Below are positions 45,103-53,985 of a stretch of 64,000 nucleotides of DNA, in pieces; position 1 is the stretch's first letter, and each line of letters opens with the position of its first letter. This DNA comes from Streptomyces marokkonensis (GTDB lineage Bacteria; Actinomycetota; Actinomycetes; Streptomycetales; Streptomycetaceae), in contig NZ_VSKS01000003.1 in the NCBI RefSeq assembly GCF_008312835.1, positions 62,001 to 126,000 on the forward strand, given 5' to 3'. The position numbers were made by a program, and so were the translations under genes. A model generated the notes under the pieces. That model saw nothing but the letters and a program-made list of their open reading frames with translations. It ran no database searches and was not told the origin of the DNA.

Positions 45103-45426
45103 TCACCACAGCGGGGTGAAGCTGATGGCCACGTTGTCGGTGCCCTGGTTGACGGCGGTGAACGCGGAGCCGTTGACCTGGGCGGAGTTGCTCTGGTTCG
45201 CGGCACCGGGGCCGGTGGCCTGCTGCTGCGCGGTGGCCGAGGTGCCGAAGTTGTCGCCGCCGACGCCGCTGCCGAGGGCGTCGGCCGCGGAACTCGTGGC
45301 CGTCGCGTTCGATCCGTCGTCCGCGAGGGCGCCGCTGTCCGCCGCCGCGACGCCGGCGAAGAGGGCGGCCGCGAGCGGAAGCGCGGAGACCGCGGCGATG
45401 ACGCGGGCGGTACGGATGCTTGCCAT
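45103..45426 (-). CDS. Small secreted Asn/Gln/Ser-rich protein
   Basis: 107 residues. The signal peptide is MASIRTARVIAAVSALPLAA...GVAAA, cleaved about residue 29. The mature part is low in charge and rich in Ser, Ala, Gly, Asn and Gln (GPGAANQSNSAQVNGSAFTAVNQGTDN) and ends SFTPLW. The alternating polar pattern resembles surface or amyloid-prone proteins of aerial hyphae, but it is neither a chaplin nor a rodlin. ATG 45426 is preceded by GGAGGGAA on the minus strand. Confidence 0.78.
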   Translation of the reverse strand: MASIRTARVIAAVSALPLAAALFAGVAAADSGALADDGSNATATSSAADALGSGVGGDNFGTSATAQQQATGPGAANQSNSAQVNGSAFTAVNQGTDNVAISFTPLW

Positions 45427-45598
45427 GTTGTGTTCCCTCCAGAACCAAGGACGCACCGGCTTATGGCCGTCTGTGCGTGAAGTACGGCTTTCACCGGGGA
45501 AGTCGACCCCCCGCCCCGGTGCTGTGCACGACGTCGCGAGATCAGGGTTGCCCACCGGATCCCGCCGAACCACCCCGGAAGCCGCCGTTCGCACGCAA

Positions 45599-45630
45599 GC
45601 GTGACAACAGGTAGGTAAACCCCGTCACGC
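45599..45630. promoter_or_regulatory. Inverted repeat in a 358-bp divergent spacer
   Basis: GCGTGAC (45599-45605) and GTCACGC (45624-45630) form 7-bp arms 18 bp apart, between the leftward secreted-protein gene (start 45426) and the rightward primase-polymerase (start 45785). The rest of the 45427-45784 spacer shows no gene. A protein binding site is possible but unassigned. Confidence 0.3.
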
Positions 45631-45758
45631 TCCCGCAGTCGCACGGCGCCTCGTCCGGGACACCGGCACCCCGGGCACCGCAAGGGCGGAAGCGTTCCGG
45701 CACTTTTCCCGCCAACGCCACCGCCCCGGCGTGTCGGACCCCCTCCCCCTTCCCATAC

Positions 45759-45774
45759 TCGAACATGTGTACGA
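45759..45774. promoter_or_regulatory. LexA (SOS) box-like palindrome
   Basis: TCGAACATGTGTACGA matches the actinobacterial LexA consensus TCGAAC-N4-GTTCGA with a single mismatch (A for T). It lies 10 bp upstream of the ATG of the primase-polymerase gene. Confidence 0.55.
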
Positions 45775-45784
45775 ACATAGAGGC

Positions 45785-46657
45785 ATGGCCACCACCGACC
45801 GGCAGGCCACGACGCTGGCCCTCGCACACGCCCTGTCAGCCGCCGAACGCGGACTGGCCGTCATCCCCCTGTCCCGGACGAAGCTCCCGGCCCTGCGCTC
45901 CCCGCACCGCGACGCCCCGGACCCGGCGGGGCCGCCCTGCCACGGCGAGTGCGGCCGCTACGGCCACGGCGTCCACGACGCCACCACCGATCCCGCCCGG
46001 ATCCGCGAGCTGTTCGCCGCCGCGGCCCACGCCACCGGCTACGGCATCGCCTGCGGTCTCCCCCCGCACCACCTCATCGGCGTCGACCTGGACACCAAGA
46101 CCGGCGCGGACTCCTTCGCGGCGCTGCGCGAACTGGCGCGGCGTCACCTCTTCACGATTCCCGCCACGGTGGTCGTCCTGACCCCCAGCGGCGGCCGCCA
46201 CCTGTGGCTGAGCGGACCCCCGGACGTCGTCGTCCCCAACTCCGCCGGCCGCCTGGCCCCCGGCATCGACATCCGGGGCGCCGGCGGCTACCTGGTCGGC
46301 CCCGGCTCCCGCACGGACCACGGCACCTACACGCCCGCGCCCGGCACCGCACACCTCGCCCCGGCGGCCTGTCCGCCCGCACTCCTGCGCCTGCTCCTCC
46401 CACCGCCCCGCGCGCACCACCCGACGCCCCCGTCCACCGGCGGACACGGCCAGGGCCTGGTCCAGTTCGTCCTCGCGGCGCACGAGGGCCAGCGCAACAC
46501 CCGGCTGTTCTGGGCGGCCTGCCGTGCGTACGAGGAGGGCATCGGCCCCGCCCTGGCGGGTTCCCTGGCCGACGCCGCCGTCAGCACGGGCCTGTCCGAA
46601 CGCGAGGCCCGCGCGACGATCGCGTCGGCCGCGCGCATGACCGCCCACCGCCCTTGA
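45785..46657 (+). CDS. Bifunctional DNA primase/polymerase (AEP superfamily Prim-Pol)
   Basis: 290 residues. Archaeo-eukaryotic-primase catalytic residues are intact: DxD in LIGVDLDTKTG, the SxH motif PSGGRHLWL, and the third acidic residue in GIDIRGAGGYLVGPGS. An N-terminal PCHGECGRYGHGVHDATTDP segment carries Cys/His residues. The C-terminal part (about 220-290) is helical (LFWAACRAYEEGIGPALAG). The enzyme could prime or extend DNA at lesions or gaps. ATG 45785 lies 10 bp after a LexA-like box. No integrase, helicase or phage gene is nearby, so it appears to be a resident gene. Confidence 0.9.
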   Translation: MATTDRQATTLALAHALSAAERGLAVIPLSRTKLPALRSPHRDAPDPAGPPCHGECGRYGHGVHDATTDPARIRELFAAAAHATGYGIACGLPPHHLIGVDLDTKTGADSFAALRELARRHLFTIPATVVVLTPSGGRHLWLSGPPDVVVPNSAGRLAPGIDIRGAGGYLVGPGSRTDHGTYTPAPGTAHLAPAACPPALLRLLLPPPRAHHPTPPSTGGHGQGLVQFVLAAHEGQRNTRLFWAACRAYEEGIGPALAGSLADAAVSTGLSEREARATIASAARMTAHRP

Positions 46658-46744
46658 CCTGTGTCCCTTCTCCTCCCGCCCGGCACACCTCCCCGCCCGA
46701 AAAACCGAAAGCCTTGGATGCACCACCGCTCTAAAGTGCCGACC

Positions 46745-47176
46745 ATGGCACTCGCCCGCGTCGTCCTCACCTCCGGCCGCTCGGTCGACCTCTCCGAGCT
46801 GCGGATGTCGTCGACGTACGGCGGGCTGCTCGAGGGCTACCCGTGCAAGATCCTGAACGACCGCCGGATCGACGGACTGCTGCGCACGTCCGAACAGGCC
46901 TTCCCGGGCACTCCGGTCCACCTGATCCCGCCCCCGCGCGAGTACCCCGACCAGTACGCGGGTGCCTTCGGCCCGGTGGAGGTGCTGCCGGCCGTGACCT
47001 GCGTCGGCAGCTTCCGCTCCGAGGCCCTCGACCCGGCCCACGACCGCGCCCTGTACCGCTCCCGCCTCACCGTGGTCTGGTTCCAGCCGACCTCGTGCGT
47101 GCCCTCGGGCTGCGACGCTGAACCCGCCCTCCGGGACGTGTCCTGGGAACAACTCGCGACAGACGAGGAGCTGTGA
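46745..47176 (+). CDS. Conserved protein of unknown function
   Basis: 143 residues, starting MALARVVLTSGRSVDLSELRM. It has a compact alpha/beta composition with conserved-looking ILNDRRIDGLL, FPGTPVHLIPPPRE and TVVWFQPTSC; no signal peptide or TM segment is present. The stop overlaps the GTG of the following DinB-fold gene as GTGA, so the two are coupled. No family function is recognised. Confidence 0.78.
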   Translation: MALARVVLTSGRSVDLSELRMSSTYGGLLEGYPCKILNDRRIDGLLRTSEQAFPGTPVHLIPPPREYPDQYAGAFGPVEVLPAVTCVGSFRSEALDPAHDRALYRSRLTVVWFQPTSCVPSGCDAEPALRDVSWEQLATDEEL

Positions 47177-47709
47177 CCATCCGTACCTCAGCCACGCCCC
47201 ACACCGAGCTGCTCCGCTGGCAGTTCGAGCTGACCTGGTCCCTGTTCGAGTACCACCTGGAGCGACTGGAACCGGAGGACTTCCTCTGGGAGCCCGGCCC
47301 GCACTGCTGGACGGTGCGCCGGTCCCCCGCGGGCACCTGGGTCCCCGACTGGGCGGAAACCGAACCGGATCCCGTACCCGTGCCGACCATCGCCTGGCTG
47401 AGCTGGCACATCGACTGGTGGTGGAGCGTGACGCTGGACCACGCGCGGGGACGCCGCCCCCGGGAGCGGACCGACGTCATCTGGCCCGGCGAGGGCGCGC
47501 CCACCGTCGACCGGCTCCGCACCCTGCGCACGGAATGGCTCGCGCTCCTGGACGACCTCACCGACGCCGACCTGGAGGCCACGGCCCCCTTCCCCTGGCC
47601 GGACGACCCGGCGCACACCAAGGCCCACACGGTCGCCTGGGTGAACGCCGAACTGATGAAGAACGCCACGGAGATCGGCCAGCTGCGCCTGCTGCGGGCA
47701 GCGTCCTGA
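47173..47709 (+). CDS. DinB-superfamily protein
   Basis: 178 residues, starting VTIRTSATPHTELLRWQFEL. The four-helix DinB/YfiT-type bundle is indicated by LLRWQFELTWSLFEYHLERL, WLSWHIDWWWSV (the first His ligand region) and AWVNAELMKNATEIGQLRLL. These proteins often bind a metal and act as thiol-dependent transferases. It is translationally coupled to the gene before it. Confidence 0.85.
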   Translation: MTIRTSATPHTELLRWQFELTWSLFEYHLERLEPEDFLWEPGPHCWTVRRSPAGTWVPDWAETEPDPVPVPTIAWLSWHIDWWWSVTLDHARGRRPRERTDVIWPGEGAPTVDRLRTLRTEWLALLDDLTDADLEATAPFPWPDDPAHTKAHTVAWVNAELMKNATEIGQLRLLRAAS

Positions 47710-47755
47710 CCCGGCTCCCGGGCCCTGTGTCAGTGCCGGCTGCGATGCTGCCGGC

Positions 47756-48154
47756 ATGCCGCCCTGGAACCTGCTCGACCTGGACGGGGCCCTGAGGGCC
47801 TGTTGGGCCGCCGACACCTGCTCACCCGACGACCTGCCCGACTGGCAGCCGGACAATCCCGCCCGGGGACACTGCGACATCACTGCCCTCGTCGTCAACG
47901 ACCTGTTCGGCGGCGAGCTGGTGGTCGGAGAGGTCCACCTGGACGGGTCCCAGCACGGCTACCACTGGTGGAACCGCCTCCCCAGCGGCGTCGAACTCGA
48001 CCTGACCCGCGAACAGTTCCGCCACGGCCAGACCATCACGGCCGCCCGCGCCGTCGAACGCCCCCCGGGCCCGCTGCCCCACCGCTGGGACGAGTACCTC
48101 CTCCTGCGCGAGCGCCTCGTCCCCCACCTCGGCCCCCTCCCGGACCCCGCCTGA
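47756..48154 (+). CDS. YunG-like protein
   Basis: 132 residues. Features CWAADTCSPDDLPDWQPDNP, ARGHCDITALVVNDLFGGELV and HYWNRL-like GYHWWNRLPSGVELDLTREQF resemble the YunG family, which has a papain/transglutaminase-like Cys (GHC) and His (HWWN). Catalysis is unproven. ATG 47756 lies 46 bp after the DinB gene. Confidence 0.82.
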   Translation: MPPWNLLDLDGALRACWAADTCSPDDLPDWQPDNPARGHCDITALVVNDLFGGELVVGEVHLDGSQHGYHWWNRLPSGVELDLTREQFRHGQTITAARAVERPPGPLPHRWDEYLLLRERLVPHLGPLPDPA

Positions 48155-48213
48155 GGCCACAGCCCTCGGCACCCACGCGCAGCGGCAATGCGACAACGCG
48201 CACAGTCACCTCG

Positions 48214-48246
48214 GTACGGCCTTTCGTACGGCCTTTCGTACGGCCT
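48214..48246. repeat. 12-bp tandem repeats in the spacer
   Basis: GTACGGCCTTTC occurs at 48214-48225 and 48226-48237, then GTACGGCCT at 48238-48246. It lies in the spacer between the YunG-like gene and the small secreted-protein gene. Confidence 0.85.
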
Positions 48247-48399
48247 GATTACCGCTTGCGCGAGCGCGCCTGCAGAGAACCGCACAATCTCGCTCGAAGC
48301 ATTCGGGTGATAAGCGTAAAAGTCTGCACCGAAAGGGGAAGCATGAGACCGCCAAGCTTCGTCGAGCCAATCGGCGCCCACCACGTCAAGGAGACATAA

Positions 48400-48585
48400 A
48401 TGCGTCGGATCACCAGCGTGCTGATCACATCGGCGGCTCTTGTCGCCGCCCTCGCCTCCCCGGCCATCGCCGACGACGACCACAGAGTCCTCGGCCTGAT
48501 TCCCGTCAAGGCGGACAACGCTTACCTCCTGAACAACACTCACGCTCTGGAGAACGCCAACATCGAGCTCCTGACGCAGCGTTGA
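48400..48585 (+). CDS. Very small secreted protein
   Basis: 61 residues. The signal peptide MRRITSVLITSAALVAALAS ends at AIAD-DD (about residue 24), leaving a mature peptide of about 37 residues: DDHRVLGLIPVKADNAYLL then NNTHALENANIELLTQR. AAGGAG lies seven bases before the ATG. It carries its own terminator at 48592. No cysteine is present in the mature part. It could be a surface peptide or signal; function unknown. Confidence 0.75.
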   Translation: MRRITSVLITSAALVAALASPAIADDDHRVLGLIPVKADNAYLLNNTHALENANIELLTQR

Positions 48586-48591
48586 CAGGTC

Positions 48592-48618
48592 GGTGCCCCC
48601 GGCGTCGTCGGGGGCACC
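48592..48618 (+). terminator. Hairpin terminator of the small secreted-protein gene
   Basis: A 10-base-pair stem GGTGCCCCCG/CGGGGGCACC with a 7-base loop, 6 bp after the stop codon. Confidence 0.8.
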
Positions 48619-48962
48619 CACAGCTGGACTCCGCCGCGCCTACCGACGTCCAGGACCACCGCATGTGCCGGGGGACGCACCCGCCCGCTTTCCTTCGCCC
48701 CCGTGACGCCGCGTCGACGGCTGCGACAACGACTAGCCCCCGGATTACCGGGACCACCTTCCGGGCGATCATCCGTGGGCGCCCACCCGGAGCGGGCAGT
48801 CAGCGCCATCCGGCCCAATAGGCATTTTTATCCATGGCGCGACGGGTTGGTCAATTCAAGCGAAAACGCCCGAATTAGCCGTGAATTGATCCCTTCCTCG
48901 AATAATATGCAGCCATCAGAGTCGCCAATTAGGCGCCACCCACTCACAGGAGTTGGCCCTCG
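48619..48962. other. AT-richer gene-free spacer before the ice-binding-fold gene
   Basis: From about 48815 to 48950 base composition is clearly less GC-rich than the surroundings (for example CATTTTTATCCATGG and GAATTAGCCGTGAATTG). It probably holds the promoter of the gene at 48963. No ORF or RNA is convincing here. Confidence 0.5.
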
Positions 48963-50186
48963 ATGTCGCTGAATATCCTTGGTGCACCACGACGCACCTT
49001 GTCGCTTTGGATCGCAGCGGTAGTGACCGCCGTGATCGCCGCTGCCGTAATCGCGATGTCACCGACACGTGCAAGTGCCGTTGCCACGGCTGTGCCTCTG
49101 GGCACGGCAGCGGATTTCGGAGTGCTGGCCGGGTCGACCGTCACCAACACCGGCCCGACGACGGTCGAGCGCAGCGTCGGGGTAAGTCCGGGTAACGCGG
49201 TCGTGGGGTTCCCACCCGGCGCAGTGCTGCCGCCCGGCACCATCCACGCCGGAAACGCCGTCGCTCTGCAGGCGCAGAACGATCTGACCACCGCGTACAA
49301 CCAGGCGGCCGGGCAGGCACCGGACGTCACGTACACCGGGGACCCCGTGGAGCTCGGTGGACAGACGCTGACTCCGGGCGTCTACAGGGTGCCCGTCAGC
49401 GCCCAGCTCACCGGCACCCTCACCCTGAACGGCCAAGGTGACCCCAATGCCGTCTGGGTGTTCCAGGTCGGTTCGACGCTGACGACGGCGTCCAACAGCA
49501 GCGTACTTTTCACCAACGGCGCCAACCCGTGCAACGTGTACTGGCAGATCGGCAGCTCAGCCACTCTCGGTACCGACACCACGTTCGTCGGCAACGTCCT
49601 GGCCCTGACCTCGATCAGCGCCAACACGGGGACGACTGTCAACGGCCGGCTGCTGGCCCGCAACGGCGCCGTGACGCTGGACTCCAACACGATCTTCCAG
49701 GGTGACTGCGGCACCACTCCGACCGGCACCGCCACTCCCACCGGCACGGCGACCCCCACCGGCACAGCCACCCCCACCGGCACAGCCACTCCGACCGGCA
49801 CCGCCACTCCCACCGGCACGGCGACCCCCACCGGCACAGCCACCCCGACCGGCACGGCGACCCCGACCGGCACCGCGACCCCGACCGGCACAGCCACTCC
49901 GACCGGCACCGCCACTCCGACCGGCACGGCGACCCCCACCGGCACAGCCACCCCGACCGGCACCGCGACCCCCACGGGCACGGCCACCCCCACCGGCACA
50001 GCCACCCCCACGGACGGCGGTGACCACGACGGCAAGAAGCCCGGTGAGCACGGCCACCACAAGCACGACGGCGACAAGAAGCCCGGTGAGCACGGCCATC
50101 ACAAGCACGACGACGGCAAGAAGCCCGAGGAACACGGCCACCACAAGGACGGCAAGGACGGCGAGTACAAGTGGCCGTGGGAGTGA
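48963..50186 (+). CDS. Secreted ice-binding-fold (DUF3494) protein with TPTGTA repeat tail
   Basis: 407 residues. A signal/TM segment ([20 protein letters not shown]) ends at TRASA, about residue 40. The DUF3494 beta-solenoid follows: [61 protein letters not shown] and [20 protein letters not shown] are its canonical blocks. Then 16 exact TPTGTA hexapeptides (49716-50003) form a stalk, and a charged tail has three [10 protein letters not shown]-type blocks ending EYKWPWE. It has no LPXTG sorting signal. The fold is known from ice-binding proteins and also from adhesins; ice binding in this host is unproven. Confidence 0.9.
   Translation: MSLNILGAPRRTLSLWIAAVVTAVIAAAVIAMSPTRASAVATAVPLGTAADFGVLAGSTVTNTGPTTVERSVGVSPGNAVVGFPPGAVLPPGTIHAGNAVALQAQNDLTTAYNQAAGQAPDVTYTGDPVELGGQTLTPGVYRVPVSAQLTGTLTLNGQGDPNAVWVFQVGSTLTTASNSSVLFTNGANPCNVYWQIGSSATLGTDTTFVGNVLALTSISANTGTTVNGRLLARNGAVTLDSNTIFQGDCGTTPTGTATPTGTATPTGTATPTGTATPTGTATPTGTATPTGTATPTGTATPTGTATPTGTATPTGTATPTGTATPTGTATPTGTATPTGTATPTGTATPTDGGDHDGKKPGEHGHHKHDGDKKPGEHGHHKHDDGKKPEEHGHHKDGKDGEYKWPWE
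49716..50003 (+). repeat. Sixteen 18-bp tandem repeats coding TPTGTA
   Basis: Units follow the pattern ACNCCNACCGGCACNGCN with silent third-position changes; 288 bp equals exactly 16 units in frame. The pattern makes a threonine/proline stalk in the ice-binding-fold protein. Confidence 0.93.
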
Positions 50187-50280
50187 GGACACAACCGTAA
50201 CCACGGCAAGCCCCACTGAAGTGTGTCCCGGGACCGGATCGAGCCGCTGACGCCGGGCGGACGCACAGCCCGAGCATGCG

Positions 50281-50317
50281 AACGACCCCTGACCAGATCT
50301 CCAGGACAGGGGTCGTT
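50281..50317. terminator. Hairpin terminator
   Basis: A perfect 11-base-pair stem AACGACCCCTG/CAGGGGTCGTT with a 15-base loop, followed by CTG. It lies between the rightward ice-binding-fold gene and the leftward tRNA-Ser(UGA), and may serve both. Confidence 0.75.
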
Positions 50318-50332
50318 CTGCTGCTCTCAGAG

Positions 50333-50419
50333 CGGAGGCGGTGGGATTTGAACCCACGGTGACATCGCTGCCACGACGGTTTTCAAGACCGTTCCCTTCG
50401 GCCGCTCGGGCACGCCTCC
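50333..50419 (-). tRNA. tRNA-Ser (anticodon UGA)
   Basis: On the minus strand: acceptor GGAGGCG/CGCCTCC, discriminator G, anticodon loop CTTGAAA giving TGA (reads UCA/UCG), and a long variable arm. Length is 87 nt. Confidence 0.97.
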
Positions 50420-50499
50420 CCGCGCCTGCCGGTGATCGGCGGCGCGGGGACAAGGGTAACGGGTTCGGGGTGCGGGGGTGCGGGGGTGCGGGGGTGCGG

Positions 50500-52032
50500 T
50501 CAGCTGTCGCCCACACGGGAGCCCAGGGTGAGTTCCGTGGTGCGCTCCTTGCCGCCGCGCTCGTAGGTGATCGTGACCTCGTCACCCGGCTTGTGGGTCC
50601 AGATCTCGCCGATCAGGGTGGGGCCGGAGTCGATGACCCGGTCGTCGAGCTTGGTGATGACGTCGCCGGGCTTCAGGCCGGCCTTGTCGGCGGGGCCGCC
50701 GGGGTCGACGGGCTCGGAGCCGCCCGCGCCCTGCTCGGTGATCTTCGCGCCGCCCGCGGTGTCCTCCAGGGAGACCGACGCGCCGATCTTGGCGTACACC
50801 GGCTTGCCCGTCCTGATCAGCTCCTGGGCGACGTACTTGGCCTGGTTGACCGGGATGGCGAAGCCCAGGCCGATGGAGCCCGACTGACCCGTGCCGAAAC
50901 CGCCGTTGCTGGTGGACTGGATCGCGGAGTTGATGCCGATGACGCTGCCCTGCGCGTCCAGCAGCGGACCGCCGGAGTTGCCCGGGTTGATGGACGCGTC
51001 GGTCTGCAGGGCGCTCATGTAGGAGGCCTGGCTGCCGCTGCCGTCGCTGGAGGCCACCGGGCGGTTCTTGGCGCTGATGATGCCCGTGGTCACCGTGTTG
51101 GACAGACCGAAGGGCGCGCCGATCGCGATGGTCGAGTCGCCGACGGCCACCTCGTCGGAGTTGCCCAGGGGGAGGGGCTTCAGGTCCGAGGGGGCGTCGT
51201 TGAGCTTGATGACCGCGACGTCGTAGCCCTGGGCGTGGCCGACCACCTCGGCCTCGTACTTCTTGCCGTTGGGGAACGTCGCCGTCACCTTGCCGCCGTC
51301 GACGGCCTCCGCCACGACGTGGTTGTTGGTGACGATGTGGCCCTCTTTGTCGAAGACGAACCCCGTGCCGGTGCCGCCCTCGCCGCTGCTGCTCTCGGCC
51401 TCTATGGTGACCGTGCTGGGCAGTGCCCCCGCGGCCACGGCGGCCACCGTGCCCGGGTCGCGCTTGACGTTGCCGCCGCTGGTGGACGACGAGACGGTCG
51501 TCGAGCCGTTGCTGTCGTTCTCCTTGGCCAGCGTGTAGCCGAGGCCGCCGCCCGCACCGCCCGCGACCAGCGCGGCCACCAGGACCGCGGCGACCATACG
51601 GCCGCGCCCGCCGCCGTTCTTCGGCGCCGGCGGCTGGTACGAGGAGCCCCAGCCGCCGCCGTGCCCGGCGCCGCCGTCACCGTAGGACGGAGTGGACGGC
51701 GGCGGGGGCGGGGGCCACGAGGCGTCGGGGGCGGAGGCGTGGGACCCAGGCGGAGGGCCGCCCGGTGCGGAGCCGTGGGAGGCGGGTTCCTGGTTCCCCT
51801 GGGCCCCCTGCGGACCGTGGGCACCCTCGGCCGCGGGGCCCAGCGGCGCCGGTCCGTAGCCCTGGCCGTCCGCGGCCTGCACGCTCGCCGGCGGCGGCGG
51901 TGCGAACGGGCCCGGAGCCACCTCCGGGGCCGGGTGGCCCTGGTGCGCCGAGGCAGCGGGAGCATCCACCGGCGCGGACGGCGGTGCGGACGGCGCCGGG
52001 GGTACCGCGGTGCCCTCGTTCTCGGTGCTCAC
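50500..52032 (-). CDS. HtrA-like S1C serine protease with PDZ domain
   Basis: 510 residues. A Pro/Gly/Ala-rich cytoplasmic region of about 160 residues precedes one TM helix (MVAAVLVAALVAGGAGGGLGY). The trypsin-like domain has His in VTNNHVV, Asp in YDVAVIKL and Ser in NPGNSGGPLL, all intact. The PDZ domain follows (GGPADKAGLKPGDVITKLDDRVID). This is the DegP/HtrA pattern for extracytoplasmic protein quality control. The GTG at 52032 has GAGGAGAG upstream. It is divergent from the GDPD gene. Confidence 0.95.
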   Translation of the reverse strand: MSTENEGTAVPPAPSAPPSAPVDAPAASAHQGHPAPEVAPGPFAPPPPASVQAADGQGYGPAPLGPAAEGAHGPQGAQGNQEPASHGSAPGGPPPGSHASAPDASWPPPPPPSTPSYGDGGAGHGGGWGSSYQPPAPKNGGGRGRMVAAVLVAALVAGGAGGGLGYTLAKENDSNGSTTVSSSTSGGNVKRDPGTVAAVAAGALPSTVTIEAESSSGEGGTGTGFVFDKEGHIVTNNHVVAEAVDGGKVTATFPNGKKYEAEVVGHAQGYDVAVIKLNDAPSDLKPLPLGNSDEVAVGDSTIAIGAPFGLSNTVTTGIISAKNRPVASSDGSGSQASYMSALQTDASINPGNSGGPLLDAQGSVIGINSAIQSTSNGGFGTGQSGSIGLGFAIPVNQAKYVAQELIRTGKPVYAKIGASVSLEDTAGGAKITEQGAGGSEPVDPGGPADKAGLKPGDVITKLDDRVIDSGPTLIGEIWTHKPGDEVTITYERGGKERTTELTLGSRVGDS

Positions 52033-52321
52033 AGCTTCTCTCCTCGATCCACGGCTGTTGTTCTCGGTCGCACTCGGTGTCGCTCGTTCACGCACGTCCA
52101 CGAGTCCGGCGCGATGCAGCTGTGCATGTCTCTTTGTATGACGTCAGCTTTTCCCACGGGCCGTCAGGGCACCATAAGCCGTTCCTGTGGGTCCGGGGTC
52201 ATTCTTTATATAGGGCATTACTCACGTAAGGCGCGCCACCTCGATGCCTCCGACCGGACCCCGACACCGTTCACGCCACTCCGAGCGCCCGTGTACCCGC
52301 GCGCGGTGGCACCATGACGCG

Positions 52322-53152
52322 GTGACCCACGCACGACAGCACCCGACCCAAGTCGTCGCGCACCGCGGAGCCTCCGAGGACGCCCCCGAACACACCCTGG
52401 CCGCGTACCGCAAGGCGATCGAGGACGGCGCGGACGCGCTCGAATGCGATGTGCGCCTGACCGCCGACGGCCACCTCGTGTGCGTTCACGACCGTCGCGT
52501 CAACCGTACGTCCAACGGGCGCGGTGCGGTGTCGGCGCTCGAGCTCTCCGATCTCGCCGCCCTGGACTTCGGCTCCTGGAAGAGCCGCGCCCCCTCCGGA
52601 GGGCCACGCGTCGAGGAGCCCGACTGGGAGCACCGCCCCGAGGACCCGGAGGCCACCTCCGTCCTCACCCTGGAGCGGCTGCTGGAGCTCGTCTCCGACG
52701 CCGGGCGCCAGGTGGAGCTGGCGATCGAGACGAAGCACCCCACACGCTGGGCGGGTCAGGTGGAGGAGAGGCTGCTGCTCCTGCTCAAGCGGTTCGGCCT
52801 CGACGCCCCCACCGCCCCCGGGGACTCGCCGGTGCGCGTGATGAGCTTCTCCGCGCGGTCGCTGCACCGCGTGCGAGCCGCGTCGCCGACGCTGCCCACG
52901 GTCCACCTCACCCAGTTCGTCACGCCGCGGCTGCGCGACGGCCGGCTCCCCGTGGGCGTGGGCATCGCGGGACCGTCGATCCGCATCGCGCGCAGCCACC
53001 CCGAGTACATCGAGCGCCTCAAGCGGTCGGGCCATCAGGTGCACGTGTGGACGGTGAACGAACCGGACGACGTGGACCTCTGCGTGCGCCTCGGCGTCGA
53101 CGCCATCATCACCAACCGCCCCCGCGCGGTGCTCGACCGGCTCGGCCGCTGA
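52322..53152 (+). CDS. Glycerophosphodiester phosphodiesterase
   Basis: 276 residues, a TIM-barrel GDPD. The [20 protein letters not shown] start carries the catalytic His and Glu-Asn-type residues; [20 protein letters not shown] gives the second His; [27 protein letters not shown] is the C-terminal hallmark. It hydrolyses glycerophosphodiesters to glycerol-3-phosphate. No signal peptide is visible. I use GTG 52322; an ATG eight bases upstream is out of frame. Confidence 0.93.
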   Translation: MTHARQHPTQVVAHRGASEDAPEHTLAAYRKAIEDGADALECDVRLTADGHLVCVHDRRVNRTSNGRGAVSALELSDLAALDFGSWKSRAPSGGPRVEEPDWEHRPEDPEATSVLTLERLLELVSDAGRQVELAIETKHPTRWAGQVEERLLLLLKRFGLDAPTAPGDSPVRVMSFSARSLHRVRAASPTLPTVHLTQFVTPRLRDGRLPVGVGIAGPSIRIARSHPEYIERLKRSGHQVHVWTVNEPDDVDLCVRLGVDAIITNRPRAVLDRLGR

Positions 53153-53416
53153 CCGCACGGTGATCACTTCTGGCCACATCCGCCCCGTCCGCCCCAAGAA
53201 ATCCCTGCAGCCCTCTTGACCTCGTACTCCGGGCGGGCGCATCCTCACCTCTCGGCCACACCGACGAATTCCAGCCACACGGCTACGGGGAGTGCTCCGG
53301 CGCGTTCGGTGCGTATTCGATCGTTTCGAGTGCGTCACCGCTCATGGATTGGCCGGTTTCCGGTTCAGGCCAATGGGGCATCCACACCGTGGCGTGGGGC
53401 GAAGGAGGTCTCGGGG

Positions 53417-53974
53417 GTGGCGTTGGTGGTGGCACAGGAGGTGCCCACGTCGTCGAGCATGGCCGTGCCCCATGGCCCTGCGGGCGTGGGGAAGGCGAGG
53501 CGCCGCATGCGCTCGCAACTGCGCGACGGGGGCGTGGCGGATTCGGTCATCGACGACGCCGTACTGATTCTTTCCGAACTGCTGAGCAACGCGTGCAAGC
53601 ACGGCCGGCCCCTCGGCGACGCCCTGGCCGGGGACGGCGACGTGCGGGCCGCCTGGCGGGTGGACCCGTGCGGCCGGCTCGTCGTCGAGGTCACGGACGG
53701 CGGCGGCCCGACCCGCCCGGCGCCGGCCACCCCGTCGGTCACCGCGCACGGCGGCCGGGGGCTGAACATCATCACCGCGCTGGCCGACGACTGGGGCGTG
53801 CGCGACGAGGTCCCGGGCGAGGTCACGGTCTGGGTCGTCGTCCACGACGACGTGTACGACCCGGACGCCGGGGCCGCCCACCGGCGCGAGGACTTCGCGG
53901 CGCGCGTGACGGCCCCCTCGGTCTCCCGCATGCCGGGACTGGACTTCGCGGACGTCTTCGACGACCTGGCCTGA
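53417..53974 (+). CDS. RsbW-like HATPase_c (anti-sigma/regulatory ATP-binding) protein
   Basis: 185 residues. ILSELLSNACKHGRPL is the N box, VVEVTDGGGPTRP the DxGxG-type G1 motif, and AHGGRGLNIITALADDWGV the G2 motif. Such small GHKL ATPases act as anti-sigma kinases or bld/whi-type regulators in Streptomyces. GTG 53417 follows the near-perfect AAGGAGGT. The C-terminal 35 residues are an acidic extension. No sigma or STAS gene is adjacent. Confidence 0.86.
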   Translation: MALVVAQEVPTSSSMAVPHGPAGVGKARRRMRSQLRDGGVADSVIDDAVLILSELLSNACKHGRPLGDALAGDGDVRAAWRVDPCGRLVVEVTDGGGPTRPAPATPSVTAHGGRGLNIITALADDWGVRDEVPGEVTVWVVVHDDVYDPDAGAAHRREDFAARVTAPSVSRMPGLDFADVFDDLA

Positions 53975-53985
53975 AGGCGAAGCGG

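Noticed and set aside
45785-46657. Primase-polymerase as the remnant of an integrated plasmid or phage
   Set aside because: No integrase, Rep helicase, Xis or att repeat is visible around it, and its base composition matches the neighbours.
49716-50003. CRISPR-like array of regular short repeats
   Set aside because: The units are contiguous 18-bp codon repeats without spacers and translate to TPTGTA.
52114-52127. ATGCA-GCTG-TGCAT inverted repeat between the protease and GDPD genes
   Set aside because: The arms are only 5 bp and I cannot link the motif to any regulator; chance is likely.
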